From NCBI GenBank assembly GCA_024401715.1, contig JAKSKO010000008.1, forward strand, positions 1-45,730: a stretch of DNA of 45,730 nt, given 5' to 3'. Positions 25,170-33,605 of this stretch are shown here, one piece after another. The notes below the pieces were generated by a model. The model worked only from the letters and a program-made list of their open reading frames with translations. It searched no databases and had not been told where the DNA came from. The position numbers and the translations under genes were made by a program. This stretch comes from Bacteroidales bacterium. Lineage in GTDB: Bacteria; Bacteroidota; Bacteroidia; Bacteroidales; UBA932. Numbering within the stretch: the first letter of the stretch is position 1; each line of letters opens with the position of its first letter.

Positions 25170-26881
25170 TGACACTTCACGCCACCCTTCTGGTTGCCGC
25201 GCTGATAAGCGGGCTGCAGCAGATACACATATACACTACCAACGACATCCACGGGCATTATTTCGATTCCACATATGTGGGAAGCAATACCCAGGGCTCC
25301 CTTCTGGCCGTGCACAAGTACATTAAGGAGCGCCGTGCACAGTATGGGGAGGATAATGTGATACTTCTGGACGGCGGAGATTTCCTGCAGGGAGACAATG
25401 CGGCATACTACCACAATTTCGTGGATACGAAGGCGCCGCACATCTATGCCCTTATGGCCGATTACATGGCTTACGATGCCGTAACCGTGGGAAACCACGA
25501 CATCGAGGCCGGCCCTGCGGTGTACAACAGGATGAAAAAAGAGCTGAAGATGCCTTTTCTGGCTGCGAATGCGGTGGACAAGGCAACGGGGAAATGCCAT
25601 TTACGGGAGTATGCCATAATTAGGCGCCAGGGGCTTAGGATTGCCGTCATCGGCCTCACAAACCCTGCAATGCGCACCTGGCTTGGAGAGGATAAGCTGG
25701 ACAATATGGATTTCATGGATCCCATGAAAGACGGCTGGGCGCAGAAGCTTGTGGACAGGATTGCCGCAAAGGAAAAGCCCGATGCCACGATACTGATGAT
25801 TCACGCCGGAACGGGCAGCGGGGACGGAAAGCTTCTGGAAAGCCAGGGCCTGGACCTGATGCGCAGCCTTCGGAATGTGGATCTTGTGGTTTGCGCGCAT
25901 GACCACCGCCCCGCTGCGCTGGACAATGAAGGCACAGACCTCATTGATGCCGGAAGCCACTGCAACATGGTTGGGCACGCAGTGCTGTCCATTGACGTGA
26001 AGAAGGGAAAAACCGTGGCCAAGACCATGACGGTGGAGACCGTAAAGATAGACAAGGATGACGTGGACCGCGAGATGGCGGAAAAATTCCACAGCATGTA
26101 TGCAAAGGTTAAGGAGTTCAGCCTGAAGAAGATAGGAAGCCTGGAAATGGATCTGAGGACCAACGATGCCTTCCGCGGGATGAACGATTATCTTAACTTT
26201 GTGCATTCCGTTTGCCTGGAAGCCACAGGGGCGGACATATGCTTTGCGGCACCGCTTAAATTCAACGGGCACGTGCAGAAGGGCGACGTGGTGTATAACG
26301 ACCTTTTCACCATCTATCCATATGAAAACCAGCTGTTTGCAATAACAATGACGGGGCAGGAGGTGAAGGACTATCTGGAGGCCTCCTATGACGGATGGAT
26401 AAACAGTTGCACCGCCCCTGGCGACGGCCCGCTTCTTAAGATTGCGGCAAGGCCGGATCCCAGGACAGGAAGCAAAAACTGGAGTTTTGTGAACCGCAGC
26501 TATAATTTTGATTCGGCATCGGGAATAAACTACACGGTGGATGTAACAAAGCCTTTCGGACAGCGCATAAGCATAAGCACGCTTGCCGACGGCCGCCCTT
26601 TCAGCCTTGAGGCAACATACAAGGTTACAACCACATCATACCGCGTGAACGGAGGAGGTGGCCTTATGAAGGCTGCCGGCATACAGGACGCCCAGCCGCG
26701 CATCTTCCTGAAGGAAAAAGAGATAAGGGATTTAGTGTATGACTACTTCATAGTTCACGGGAATGTGACACCACAAACCGTGGGGAATCCATCACTGATA
26801 GGCAGTTGGAAATTCATCCCCGAGGAGATCGCCGGCCCTATGCTGGAAGTTGACATGTTAAGGATATCATCAAATAAATGA
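25169..26881 (+). CDS. 5'-nucleotidase (UshA-like metallophosphatase)
   Basis: This 570-residue exported enzyme has a short signal peptide (about residues 1-16). The N-terminal calcineurin-like metallophosphatase domain carries the dimetal ligands: D26 and H28 (NDIHGH), GGDFLQGD, N109-H110 (GNHD), MIHAG and CAHDHRP. The C-terminal 5'-nucleotidase domain (about 330-550) binds the base, with FAAPLKFNG and VTTTSYRVNGGGG. It would release nucleosides from nucleotides outside the cytoplasm. The overlap with the phosphorylase gene upstream and a 4-base ATGA overlap with the hydrolase gene downstream indicate a single purine-salvage operon. Confidence 0.92.
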   Translation: MTLHATLLVAALISGLQQIHIYTTNDIHGHYFDSTYVGSNTQGSLLAVHKYIKERRAQYGEDNVILLDGGDFLQGDNAAYYHNFVDTKAPHIYALMADYMAYDAVTVGNHDIEAGPAVYNRMKKELKMPFLAANAVDKATGKCHLREYAIIRRQGLRIAVIGLTNPAMRTWLGEDKLDNMDFMDPMKDGWAQKLVDRIAAKEKPDATILMIHAGTGSGDGKLLESQGLDLMRSLRNVDLVVCAHDHRPAALDNEGTDLIDAGSHCNMVGHAVLSIDVKKGKTVAKTMTVETVKIDKDDVDREMAEKFHSMYAKVKEFSLKKIGSLEMDLRTNDAFRGMNDYLNFVHSVCLEATGADICFAAPLKFNGHVQKGDVVYNDLFTIYPYENQLFAITMTGQEVKDYLEASYDGWINSCTAPGDGPLLKIAARPDPRTGSKNWSFVNRSYNFDSASGINYTVDVTKPFGQRISISTLADGRPFSLEATYKVTTTSYRVNGGGGLMKAAGIQDAQPRIFLKEKEIRDLVYDYFIVHGNVTPQTVGNPSLIGSWKFIPEEIAGPMLEVDMLRISSNK

Positions 26882-27618
26882 AAATATTGAAGCACATATA
26901 TTTCGGCATTCTGAGCATAGGATGCTGGCGCTATCCGGAAAAGGAGGAAGTGATTGAAGTGAACGGCCAGAGGCTGGCGTATTTCGCACGCGGCCCGCAG
27001 GAAGGCAAAGCGGTGGTGCTGGTGCATGGCAACGGCGGAAGCCACAGAAGCATGCTTACCCAGGCCAAACAGCTTGCAAGGGCAGGCTATCGCGTATACA
27101 GCCCGGATTCCCGCGGCCACGGAGTAAATCCCCCGTTGGAAGAGTATCATTATGCCGACATGACAGAGGATATCTTCCAGTTCATCACTAAACTGGGACT
27201 GGATAAACCGGCCCTGTACGGATGGAGTGACGGCGGAATCATAGCCCTGATGCTGGAGATGAAGCACCCGGGCACCTGCAGCCTGATAGCCCTTAGCGGA
27301 GCTAACCTCACGCCGGACTGCGGCCCGGGCTTTGAAGAGTTCAAGCAGTGGATTTACGAAAACTACACTCCCCTGACGGCAATGATGCTGGTGGAGCCTG
27401 ATATCAAGCCCGAGGAGCTGAAGGCCATAAAATGTCCGGCACTGGTTACCGGCGGCACGGAAGAGATGATAAGCGTGGAGCACACCACCCTCATTGCCAA
27501 CTCCATACCCGATGCCGAGCTTGAAATCTTCCCTAAAGAAGACCACGGAAGCTATATCAAGCGCAGCCCTAAGATGGGCCGCCGCCTCCTTGACTTCCTA
27601 AAGAAGCATAACTACTAA
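26878..27618 (+). CDS. Alpha/beta hydrolase
   Basis: This 246-residue protein has an alpha/beta hydrolase fold: oxyanion loop VLVHGNGG, SPDSRGHG, nucleophile S117 in YGWSDGG, and His223 in KEDHGSY. At the usual acid position the sequence reads VTGGTEEM, so a Glu may replace the Asp. No lipase lid is seen. There is no signal peptide, so it is cytosolic. It is coupled by a 4-base overlap to the 5'-nucleotidase. Its substrate is unknown and nothing in the sequence ties it to purines beyond the operon. Confidence 0.85.
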   Translation: MKILKHIYFGILSIGCWRYPEKEEVIEVNGQRLAYFARGPQEGKAVVLVHGNGGSHRSMLTQAKQLARAGYRVYSPDSRGHGVNPPLEEYHYADMTEDIFQFITKLGLDKPALYGWSDGGIIALMLEMKHPGTCSLIALSGANLTPDCGPGFEEFKQWIYENYTPLTAMMLVEPDIKPEELKAIKCPALVTGGTEEMISVEHTTLIANSIPDAELEIFPKEDHGSYIKRSPKMGRRLLDFLKKHNY

Positions 27619-27651
27619 AAAAGAGACCTCGCGGTCTCTTTTTTAGTAGTT
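27610..27651. terminator. Bidirectional terminator, 19-bp stem
   Basis: A perfect 19-bp stem (27610-27628 with 27633-27651) encloses a 4-base TCGC loop. The A/T halves of the arms supply a U-run on either strand. It lies between the convergent hydrolase gene, whose stop codon is inside the left arm, and the GH77 gene, and should end both operons. Confidence 0.95.
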
Positions 27652-27659
27652 CAAATAAT

Positions 27660-29519
27660 CTAGCGGTTGCTTTCCTTGAGGAGGGCCTTGACAACGGTGT
27701 TGAGCATGGCAGCCTTCTCTGTGGTGAGCTCTTCCAATGGAAGATGAACACGATAGCACCAGTGGTTGTTAGGGTCGGCAGGGTCGTTAACACGCTCGTT
27801 CTGCCAATCCTTGCGTGCAAGGCTCGGGTCCAATGCAAGATAGTCCTGCAGAGGATGTATTGCCAGCATGCTTGCGCTGTGGAAATGAGCCGCAAGGATG
27901 TTGCGTATGTCAAACTCGTTAACCTTGCCCTTGTACTGCAGGCGCAGAGGCTCCATATCGTGGCTTGAACTTGCGCAGACGCTTAGGTATGGCCAAGGAC
28001 GTCCCTTCTCCATATTTGTCATCTCCAGAGACAGGATTTTCCAGTGATCCATAACGCCTGGAACACAATCGGGCACCATTCCAAGATCCTCGCCGCAGAT
28101 AAGCATGCCGCTTGCACTAAGAAGTTCAGGAAGTTTGCGCTCTGCATTGCGACGCCAGAATTCATCGTGACGGTGATAGAAGAAATCGTTATACATTGCA
28201 CCGAAACGTTCCTGCTGCCACTGCGGAAGGTCCTGTGAATGAGGAGTGATCATCGGCTGGTAATAGCCCGGATGACGCGGATCCTCCAGGAAGAGGCCGT
28301 CCAGGTGCAGGTATGCATTCTTGATTTCGTCCAGAGAATATGGAAGAGCAGGATTGAAGTGGCCAAGAAGGCCGCTCTTGTGCTCTGCAGGAATCTCCCA
28401 GATGCGGAAGAAACCAAGGATATGGTCTATACGCAGGGCATCGAAATACTGGCTCATCTTCTTCAGACGGCGTTTCCACCATGCATAATTGTCTTTGGAC
28501 ATTGCCTCCCAGTTGTATGTTGGGAAGCCCCAGTTCTGGCCGTCCACGCTGAAGAAATCAGGTGGAGCGCCTGCGTTGCTGTCCAGGTTGAAGAGCTCCG
28601 GATGATAGTGGGCATCGGCACTGTCGCCGCTTACACCTATAGGGAGGTCTCCCTTCAGGGAAACGCCCTTGCTGTGGGCATATTCAACAACTTTTGAAAG
28701 CTGCTTGTCCAGATGGTACTGTATCCACTGGAAATACTCCGGCTCCAGTTTGTCTCTCTTTGCGCAGAAGTTGCAGTACTCTTCCAGCCAGAAAGAATTC
28801 TCCTTGACGAATTTCTTGAAGCCTGCGCCTGCCATATCTTTCGCGCCGCACTCCTCGAATGCCTTGCGTATATAAGCCATCTTCTCTTTGAAAACGCGCG
28901 GATAATCCACTGCAGGAAGCTCGTTCAGCGCTTTCTGTGCCTTCTTGAACTCTGCATCGGCCTTTACGCCTATATCCTGAAGGTGGATATACAGCGGATG
29001 CAGACCGAAACTGCTTATAGGGCTGTATGGGTATGAATCCTTCCACTGGCCCTTGCGTGTAGTGTCGTTGATAGGAAGAAGCTGGATTATGCTCATTCCG
29101 CACTCTGCTGCCCAGTCTACAAGAGGCTTGAGGTCTGTAAACTCACCTATACCGAAGTCATTCTTGCTTCGGAGGCTGAATACCGGAATGGCAACACCGC
29201 TGCTGCGGAAGCCGGGCTGGTCGAACTTGGCCTGCTGGTGACGGCGCGGGAACGGGCAGCCTGCAGGTGCCTCAATCCATTTCTCCTCTATAACTTCTCC
29301 TTTCTTAGGAGCCTTCGAGCTATGATTATCCCAATCCATGCGGATAATGAGGCCATCCTGCATAAGGGCAAAGAAATAATCTTTGAGATCGGCAGCCTCT
29401 ACATCGGCAGACCATAAGTCCCCCTCTGTCCAGGACATAGGATAGCGGTTATCTCCCGCAATAAGCCACAGGGACTGTCCCCATGTGGTGTGATACTGTA
29501 ATCTTACTGTGTGTTTCAT
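27660..29519 (-). CDS. malQ: 4-alpha-glucanotransferase (GH77)
   Basis: This 619-residue enzyme has no signal peptide, so it is cytosolic. It disproportionates maltooligosaccharides, moving glucan chains. The N-terminal ~110 residues look like one starch-binding CBM20-like domain (VRLQYHTTWGQSLWLIAGDN, GDLWSADVEA). The GH77 barrel begins near PVFSLRSKNDFGIGEF. Catalytic residues: nucleophile D365 (RIDHILGF), acid/base E477 (ICGEDLG) and D521 (SSHDM). Bacteroides and plant DPE2-type homologues are usually nearer 890 residues with two CBM20 domains and an insert, so this is a compact version. It closes the Sus-like operon, 12 bases after the GH97 gene. Confidence 0.9.
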   Translation of the reverse strand: MKHTVRLQYHTTWGQSLWLIAGDNRYPMSWTEGDLWSADVEAADLKDYFFALMQDGLIIRMDWDNHSSKAPKKGEVIEEKWIEAPAGCPFPRRHQQAKFDQPGFRSSGVAIPVFSLRSKNDFGIGEFTDLKPLVDWAAECGMSIIQLLPINDTTRKGQWKDSYPYSPISSFGLHPLYIHLQDIGVKADAEFKKAQKALNELPAVDYPRVFKEKMAYIRKAFEECGAKDMAGAGFKKFVKENSFWLEEYCNFCAKRDKLEPEYFQWIQYHLDKQLSKVVEYAHSKGVSLKGDLPIGVSGDSADAHYHPELFNLDSNAGAPPDFFSVDGQNWGFPTYNWEAMSKDNYAWWKRRLKKMSQYFDALRIDHILGFFRIWEIPAEHKSGLLGHFNPALPYSLDEIKNAYLHLDGLFLEDPRHPGYYQPMITPHSQDLPQWQQERFGAMYNDFFYHRHDEFWRRNAERKLPELLSASGMLICGEDLGMVPDCVPGVMDHWKILSLEMTNMEKGRPWPYLSVCASSSHDMEPLRLQYKGKVNEFDIRNILAAHFHSASMLAIHPLQDYLALDPSLARKDWQNERVNDPADPNNHWCYRVHLPLEELTTEKAAMLNTVVKALLKESNR

Positions 29520-29531
29520 AAGGGTTTGGAA

Positions 29532-31721
29532 CTATTTGAAACTAACCGCGAAACCGCCACCCTGTGCCATACGCACGTGAAGGGTGTCACCGGCTGTTAC
29601 GGTCTTGGTTGTGATTGTATATGCTTTCTCGTTGTCACGGTAATTGGCATCCTGCGCATCGGCATAGATGGTGGCCTGGTGTGTGCCCTCGCCAAGGAAG
29701 TCCAGAGGGATGTCGAACTCGCGAGCCTCTGTGTCTGTTACACCGCCCATATACCATTTGCCGTCCTCTTTACCCTTGCGTGCAACTATGATATACTCCA
29801 TAGGCTCTGCTGCAAGGTAGCGGCTCTCGCTCCAGTCGCAAGGAACGTCCTTGATGAACTGGAAGGCATCCATGTGAGAGGCGTAGTGCTCCGGTGTATC
29901 GGCAGCCATCTGCAGAGGTGAATACATTGTGAGGTAAAGACCAAGCTGGCCGCAGATAGTGCTGTTGACATGGCTGTCATTTCCGCACCAATCCTTCAGG
30001 TTCATCTCGAAGATACCAGGAGTGTAGTCCATAGGACCGCCGTTCAGACGTGTGAAAGGCAGGATTGCGGTGTGGCCAGGCTTGATGCCGCCGAATGCCT
30101 GGTACTCTGTACCCATAGCGCTCTCATTGCCAACAAGGTTAGGATATGTACGGCAAAGACCTGTAGGGCGTACAGCCTCGTGCGCATTCACCATGATATG
30201 GTGTTTTGCAGCCTCCTTCACGGCATACAGATAATGGTTGACCATCCACTGGCTGTAGTGATACTGACCTTCAGGAAGGATATTGCCCACGTAACCGGAC
30301 TTGACAGCGTCGTAGCCGTATTTGTTCATGAGGTTGTAGGCAGCCTCCATGTGGCGCTCGTAGTTGCGTGGAGACGAAGATGTCTCGTGGTGCATCATAA
30401 GTTTGATACCCTTGCTGTGAGCATAATCGTTCAGGGCCTTGATATCAAAATCCGGATAAGGTGTTACAAAGTCGAACACATAATCCTTGTTGCAGTTTGC
30501 CCAGTCTTCCCAGCCGATGTTCCAGCCCTCGATAAGAAGCTGCTGGATGCCGTTCTCTGCTGCGAAATCTATGTATCGGCGCACTTTCTCGTTGTTTGCG
30601 CTGTGACGGCCGTGAGGCTTGGCATTGGCATAGTCTGTCTGGCCCAGTTTCACGCTCTGGAAGTCTGAAGTGTAGTCCCAGCTGCCTGCACCTGCAATCA
30701 TCTCCCACCATACACCCATGTACTTGGTAGGGTGGATCCAGCTTACATCCTCAAGGGCACAAGGCTCGTTAAGGTTCAGAATCATGCGGCTTGCAAGCTG
30801 TGCAGTGGCCGATGCAGCAATCTGGATTGTACGCCAAGGTGTGTGGCATGGGGTCTGGATCTGGCCCTTCCAGCCGTCGGCACCAGGAGTGAGGGCACTG
30901 GTGAGGGTGTGGGTCTTTCCATTCACGTTAAGATGCATGCAAGGATAGTCCACAAGGGCAGCCTCATGAATATTCACGTACAGGCCATTGTCCATCTTCA
31001 TCTGGAGCGAAGTCTGAACAGAAGAATAATCGATGTAGGTTCTTGAAGAATTCTCCCTTATAGCATTCGGAAGCAGATTCTTGATCTCTGAAAGACGGCT
31101 GCAGGTATACTCGTACTCCTGGCTGTCATAATCGGCAACAATCCACCATGCACGGCTGTCATCGGCCATCACGAAGTTTGAGAGCTCGTCTTTGATAACC
31201 ATGTAACCGTGCTCCTGGTCTGCAGGGAACTCATAGCGGAATGCAACGCCGTCGTCAAAAACGCGGAAACGTATGTTCATCCTGTTGTTCTGAGCGCTCT
31301 GTGCAAGACAGAAAAGATACTCGTTGTAGTTGTTGCGTATGCTGCTCTCCTCTCCCCAGACTGGTTCCCAGGTCTGGTCAAAAGAGGAATTCTCCATATT
31401 TACAATCTCGAAACCGTCATGCATGCTGAAGCAAGGCTTCCTGTCCACTTTCACGGCCTTGCCCTTACTGTCAAATTTCACATCCTCGGCCTTGAGAACG
31501 CCACGCATCTCAAAGCCCAGTGTTGAAGGAAGAATGACATCAGTTCCGTCATATTTTACACTGTATGCAGGTTCTCCCTTTCCCGTGAGGATGAACTCTG
31601 CCTGAATCTTACCATCAGGTGAAGTCATGCTTGCGCTCTGCTCATTGATGGCAACATGGCTGCATCCGCACATAAGAAGGGCTGCAGCAACAATGGGTCC
31701 GAATCCGTATTTCATATTCAT
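29532..31721 (-). CDS. susB: Alpha-glucosidase, GH97 (SusB-like)
   Basis: This 729-residue enzyme has a lipoprotein-type signal (LLMCGC). The N-terminal beta-sandwich begins MTSPDGKIQAEFILTG, followed by the catalytic barrel. Catalytic Glu residues: E446 (MMHHETSS), E515 (NAHEAV) and E539 (NESAMGTE). From memory, SusB uses E439, E508 and E532. The constant offset of 7 supports the inverting alpha-glucosidase subtype, not the retaining alpha-galactosidase one. It would release glucose from maltooligosaccharides in the periplasm or at the membrane. It sits 6 bases after the SusA-like gene. Confidence 0.93.
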   Translation of the reverse strand: MNMKYGFGPIVAAALLMCGCSHVAINEQSASMTSPDGKIQAEFILTGKGEPAYSVKYDGTDVILPSTLGFEMRGVLKAEDVKFDSKGKAVKVDRKPCFSMHDGFEIVNMENSSFDQTWEPVWGEESSIRNNYNEYLFCLAQSAQNNRMNIRFRVFDDGVAFRYEFPADQEHGYMVIKDELSNFVMADDSRAWWIVADYDSQEYEYTCSRLSEIKNLLPNAIRENSSRTYIDYSSVQTSLQMKMDNGLYVNIHEAALVDYPCMHLNVNGKTHTLTSALTPGADGWKGQIQTPCHTPWRTIQIAASATAQLASRMILNLNEPCALEDVSWIHPTKYMGVWWEMIAGAGSWDYTSDFQSVKLGQTDYANAKPHGRHSANNEKVRRYIDFAAENGIQQLLIEGWNIGWEDWANCNKDYVFDFVTPYPDFDIKALNDYAHSKGIKLMMHHETSSSPRNYERHMEAAYNLMNKYGYDAVKSGYVGNILPEGQYHYSQWMVNHYLYAVKEAAKHHIMVNAHEAVRPTGLCRTYPNLVGNESAMGTEYQAFGGIKPGHTAILPFTRLNGGPMDYTPGIFEMNLKDWCGNDSHVNSTICGQLGLYLTMYSPLQMAADTPEHYASHMDAFQFIKDVPCDWSESRYLAAEPMEYIIVARKGKEDGKWYMGGVTDTEAREFDIPLDFLGEGTHQATIYADAQDANYRDNEKAYTITTKTVTAGDTLHVRMAQGGGFAVSFK

Positions 31722-31727
31722 ATAATT

Positions 31728-33590
31728 TTAGATATGTTTCAAACTTACAACAAGCGGACTGTGTGCAGGTACAATAGCATTTGTCATATCAATCTGCCTG
31801 CCGCTTACAACATCGGTACCTACAAAGTCCAAAGATAATGAAATTTCTTTATAACCATCCCATGGAACACGATACTCGGCATCGGTGTTATTGATAAACA
31901 CGAATACCGCTTCCGTATCGGTATAACGGAAATATGCATAGCAATTCTCACGGCGCAGGAAATGAAGGGTCTTTCCGTGCTGTACGGCATCGGAAGTCTT
32001 GCGCCAGTTGAAGAGTGTCTTTGCAAACTGGTGGCAGCGCGCCATCCTGGCATCATCGGCCCAGTTGTCCGGGAACATCTGACGCAGGCCGCCGTGGCCC
32101 TGGCTGAGGTCGGCGCTCACCTGCATAAGCTCGTCACCGCTGAAAATCTGCGGATAGCCGCGCAGCGTGCTCATCAAAGCCATGATGCAGCGCCATTTGC
32201 CCTCGTGAGAGCCTATAACGTCGGTGATACGGTCTGTGTCGTGATTGCCAGGGAAAATCATCATGTTGTCCATGTCATGGAAATAGAGGTCATTGGCAAT
32301 GCAGTCATAGATGCGCACCATTCCCTCGTCCCAGCCAACCTTGTCCTCATTGAAGCCGCGGCAGATTGCACTCTGAAGGCAGAAGTCCATGATTGAAGGA
32401 AGATGTGAGTTGAAACCGTCCTTGTTCGGGTTTCCTGCCTGCCAGTATGCTACCTGCGGAACATTCACGCTCCACACCTCGCCCACGATGTTCAGATTTG
32501 GATATTCCTCCAGCACACTCTTGCACCACTCGGACATAGGATATTTCTCATTATAGGGATATGTATCAACACGCAGGCCGTCAAGATATGCATACTCTAT
32601 CCACCATGCAGCCCACTGCTTGAAATACTGCAGGACGTATGGGTTGTCCAGATTCATATCCGGCATAGAGGTGGCAAACCAGCCGCCCTCCATGTTCTCC
32701 TTGTCCAGTTTTGATGCATAAGGGTCGTTCTGCACGCTGAAGGCGCAGTTTGAATGTGTGTATTCCGGCCATACGTGAACCCAATCCTCAAAAGGAAGGT
32801 CTGCCATCCACCAGTGAGACAGGCCGCAGTGGTTGGGAACACAGTCCATCACCATTTTCAGGCCCTTGGCATGCATGGTCTGCACCAGCGCACGGTAATC
32901 CTCATTGCTGCCGAAGCGCTTGTCTATATTGTAATAGTCCGTACATGCATAGCCGTGATAGCTTCCGTCCGGCTCGTTATCCTCCAGAAGAGGTGTACAC
33001 CACAGGGCTGTCATTCCAAGGTCGGCAATATAATCAAGGTGGTTCTCTATACCCTTGATATCACCGCCATGACGGCCGAAGAAGGCTTTGTAATCGGCGG
33101 TATCTTCCATGCCCTCGCAGTTGTCATTGGCAAGCTCACCATTGCTGAAACGGTCCGGCATCAGAAGGTAGATTGCGTCCGATGTATTGAAGCTGTGGCG
33201 CTGTGCACTGCCCTGCCTGCGCTCCATGATGGAATACGGATATTTGAACTGCGATCCATCAGGCATTGTGAACACCAGGGTATACTCTGCCGCAGGGGCT
33301 TTTGCAGGCACTGCAACGTCAAGGAAAAGGTAATTGTTGCTGTCACCTTTGTGAACGGCAGTAAGCTTCACACCATGCCCGCCCTCTATTGTGGCACTGG
33401 CATCGGCTATTCCAGGGCCATACACAAGCAGCTGCAGTCCGGTCTTCATTCCGGCCCACCAGCATGGCGGCTCTACGCGGGCAATCTGCCGGTCCGACGC
33501 AAGAGGGATTTCCGAAAGATTTACATTCTGCCGGCCACAGGATACAAGCACGCAGGCCGCAGCAAAAATCAAAGAAAAATACTTTTTCAT
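31728..33590 (-). CDS. susA: Neopullulanase/alpha-amylase, GH13 (SusA-like)
   Basis: This 620-residue lipoprotein (LVSCG lipobox) hydrolyses oligosaccharides of starch or pullulan. An N-terminal Ig-like domain (PPCWWAGMKTGLQLLVYGPG) is typical of neopullulanase/cyclomaltodextrinase enzymes, followed by the (beta/alpha)8 barrel beginning SDAIYLLMPDRFSNG. Catalytic residues: nucleophile D342 (LRVDTYPY), acid/base E371 (IVGEVW) and D451 (GNHDTDR). DCVPNHCG is conserved region I. SusA is a periplasmic neopullulanase, and this protein probably does the same. It is 15 bases after the GH2 gene. Confidence 0.92.
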   Translation of the reverse strand: MKKYFSLIFAAACVLVSCGRQNVNLSEIPLASDRQIARVEPPCWWAGMKTGLQLLVYGPGIADASATIEGGHGVKLTAVHKGDSNNYLFLDVAVPAKAPAAEYTLVFTMPDGSQFKYPYSIMERRQGSAQRHSFNTSDAIYLLMPDRFSNGELANDNCEGMEDTADYKAFFGRHGGDIKGIENHLDYIADLGMTALWCTPLLEDNEPDGSYHGYACTDYYNIDKRFGSNEDYRALVQTMHAKGLKMVMDCVPNHCGLSHWWMADLPFEDWVHVWPEYTHSNCAFSVQNDPYASKLDKENMEGGWFATSMPDMNLDNPYVLQYFKQWAAWWIEYAYLDGLRVDTYPYNEKYPMSEWCKSVLEEYPNLNIVGEVWSVNVPQVAYWQAGNPNKDGFNSHLPSIMDFCLQSAICRGFNEDKVGWDEGMVRIYDCIANDLYFHDMDNMMIFPGNHDTDRITDVIGSHEGKWRCIMALMSTLRGYPQIFSGDELMQVSADLSQGHGGLRQMFPDNWADDARMARCHQFAKTLFNWRKTSDAVQHGKTLHFLRRENCYAYFRYTDTEAVFVFINNTDAEYRVPWDGYKEISLSLDFVGTDVVSGRQIDMTNAIVPAHSPLVVSLKHI

Positions 33591-33605
33591 CTGGTATTGT
33601 TAGTT

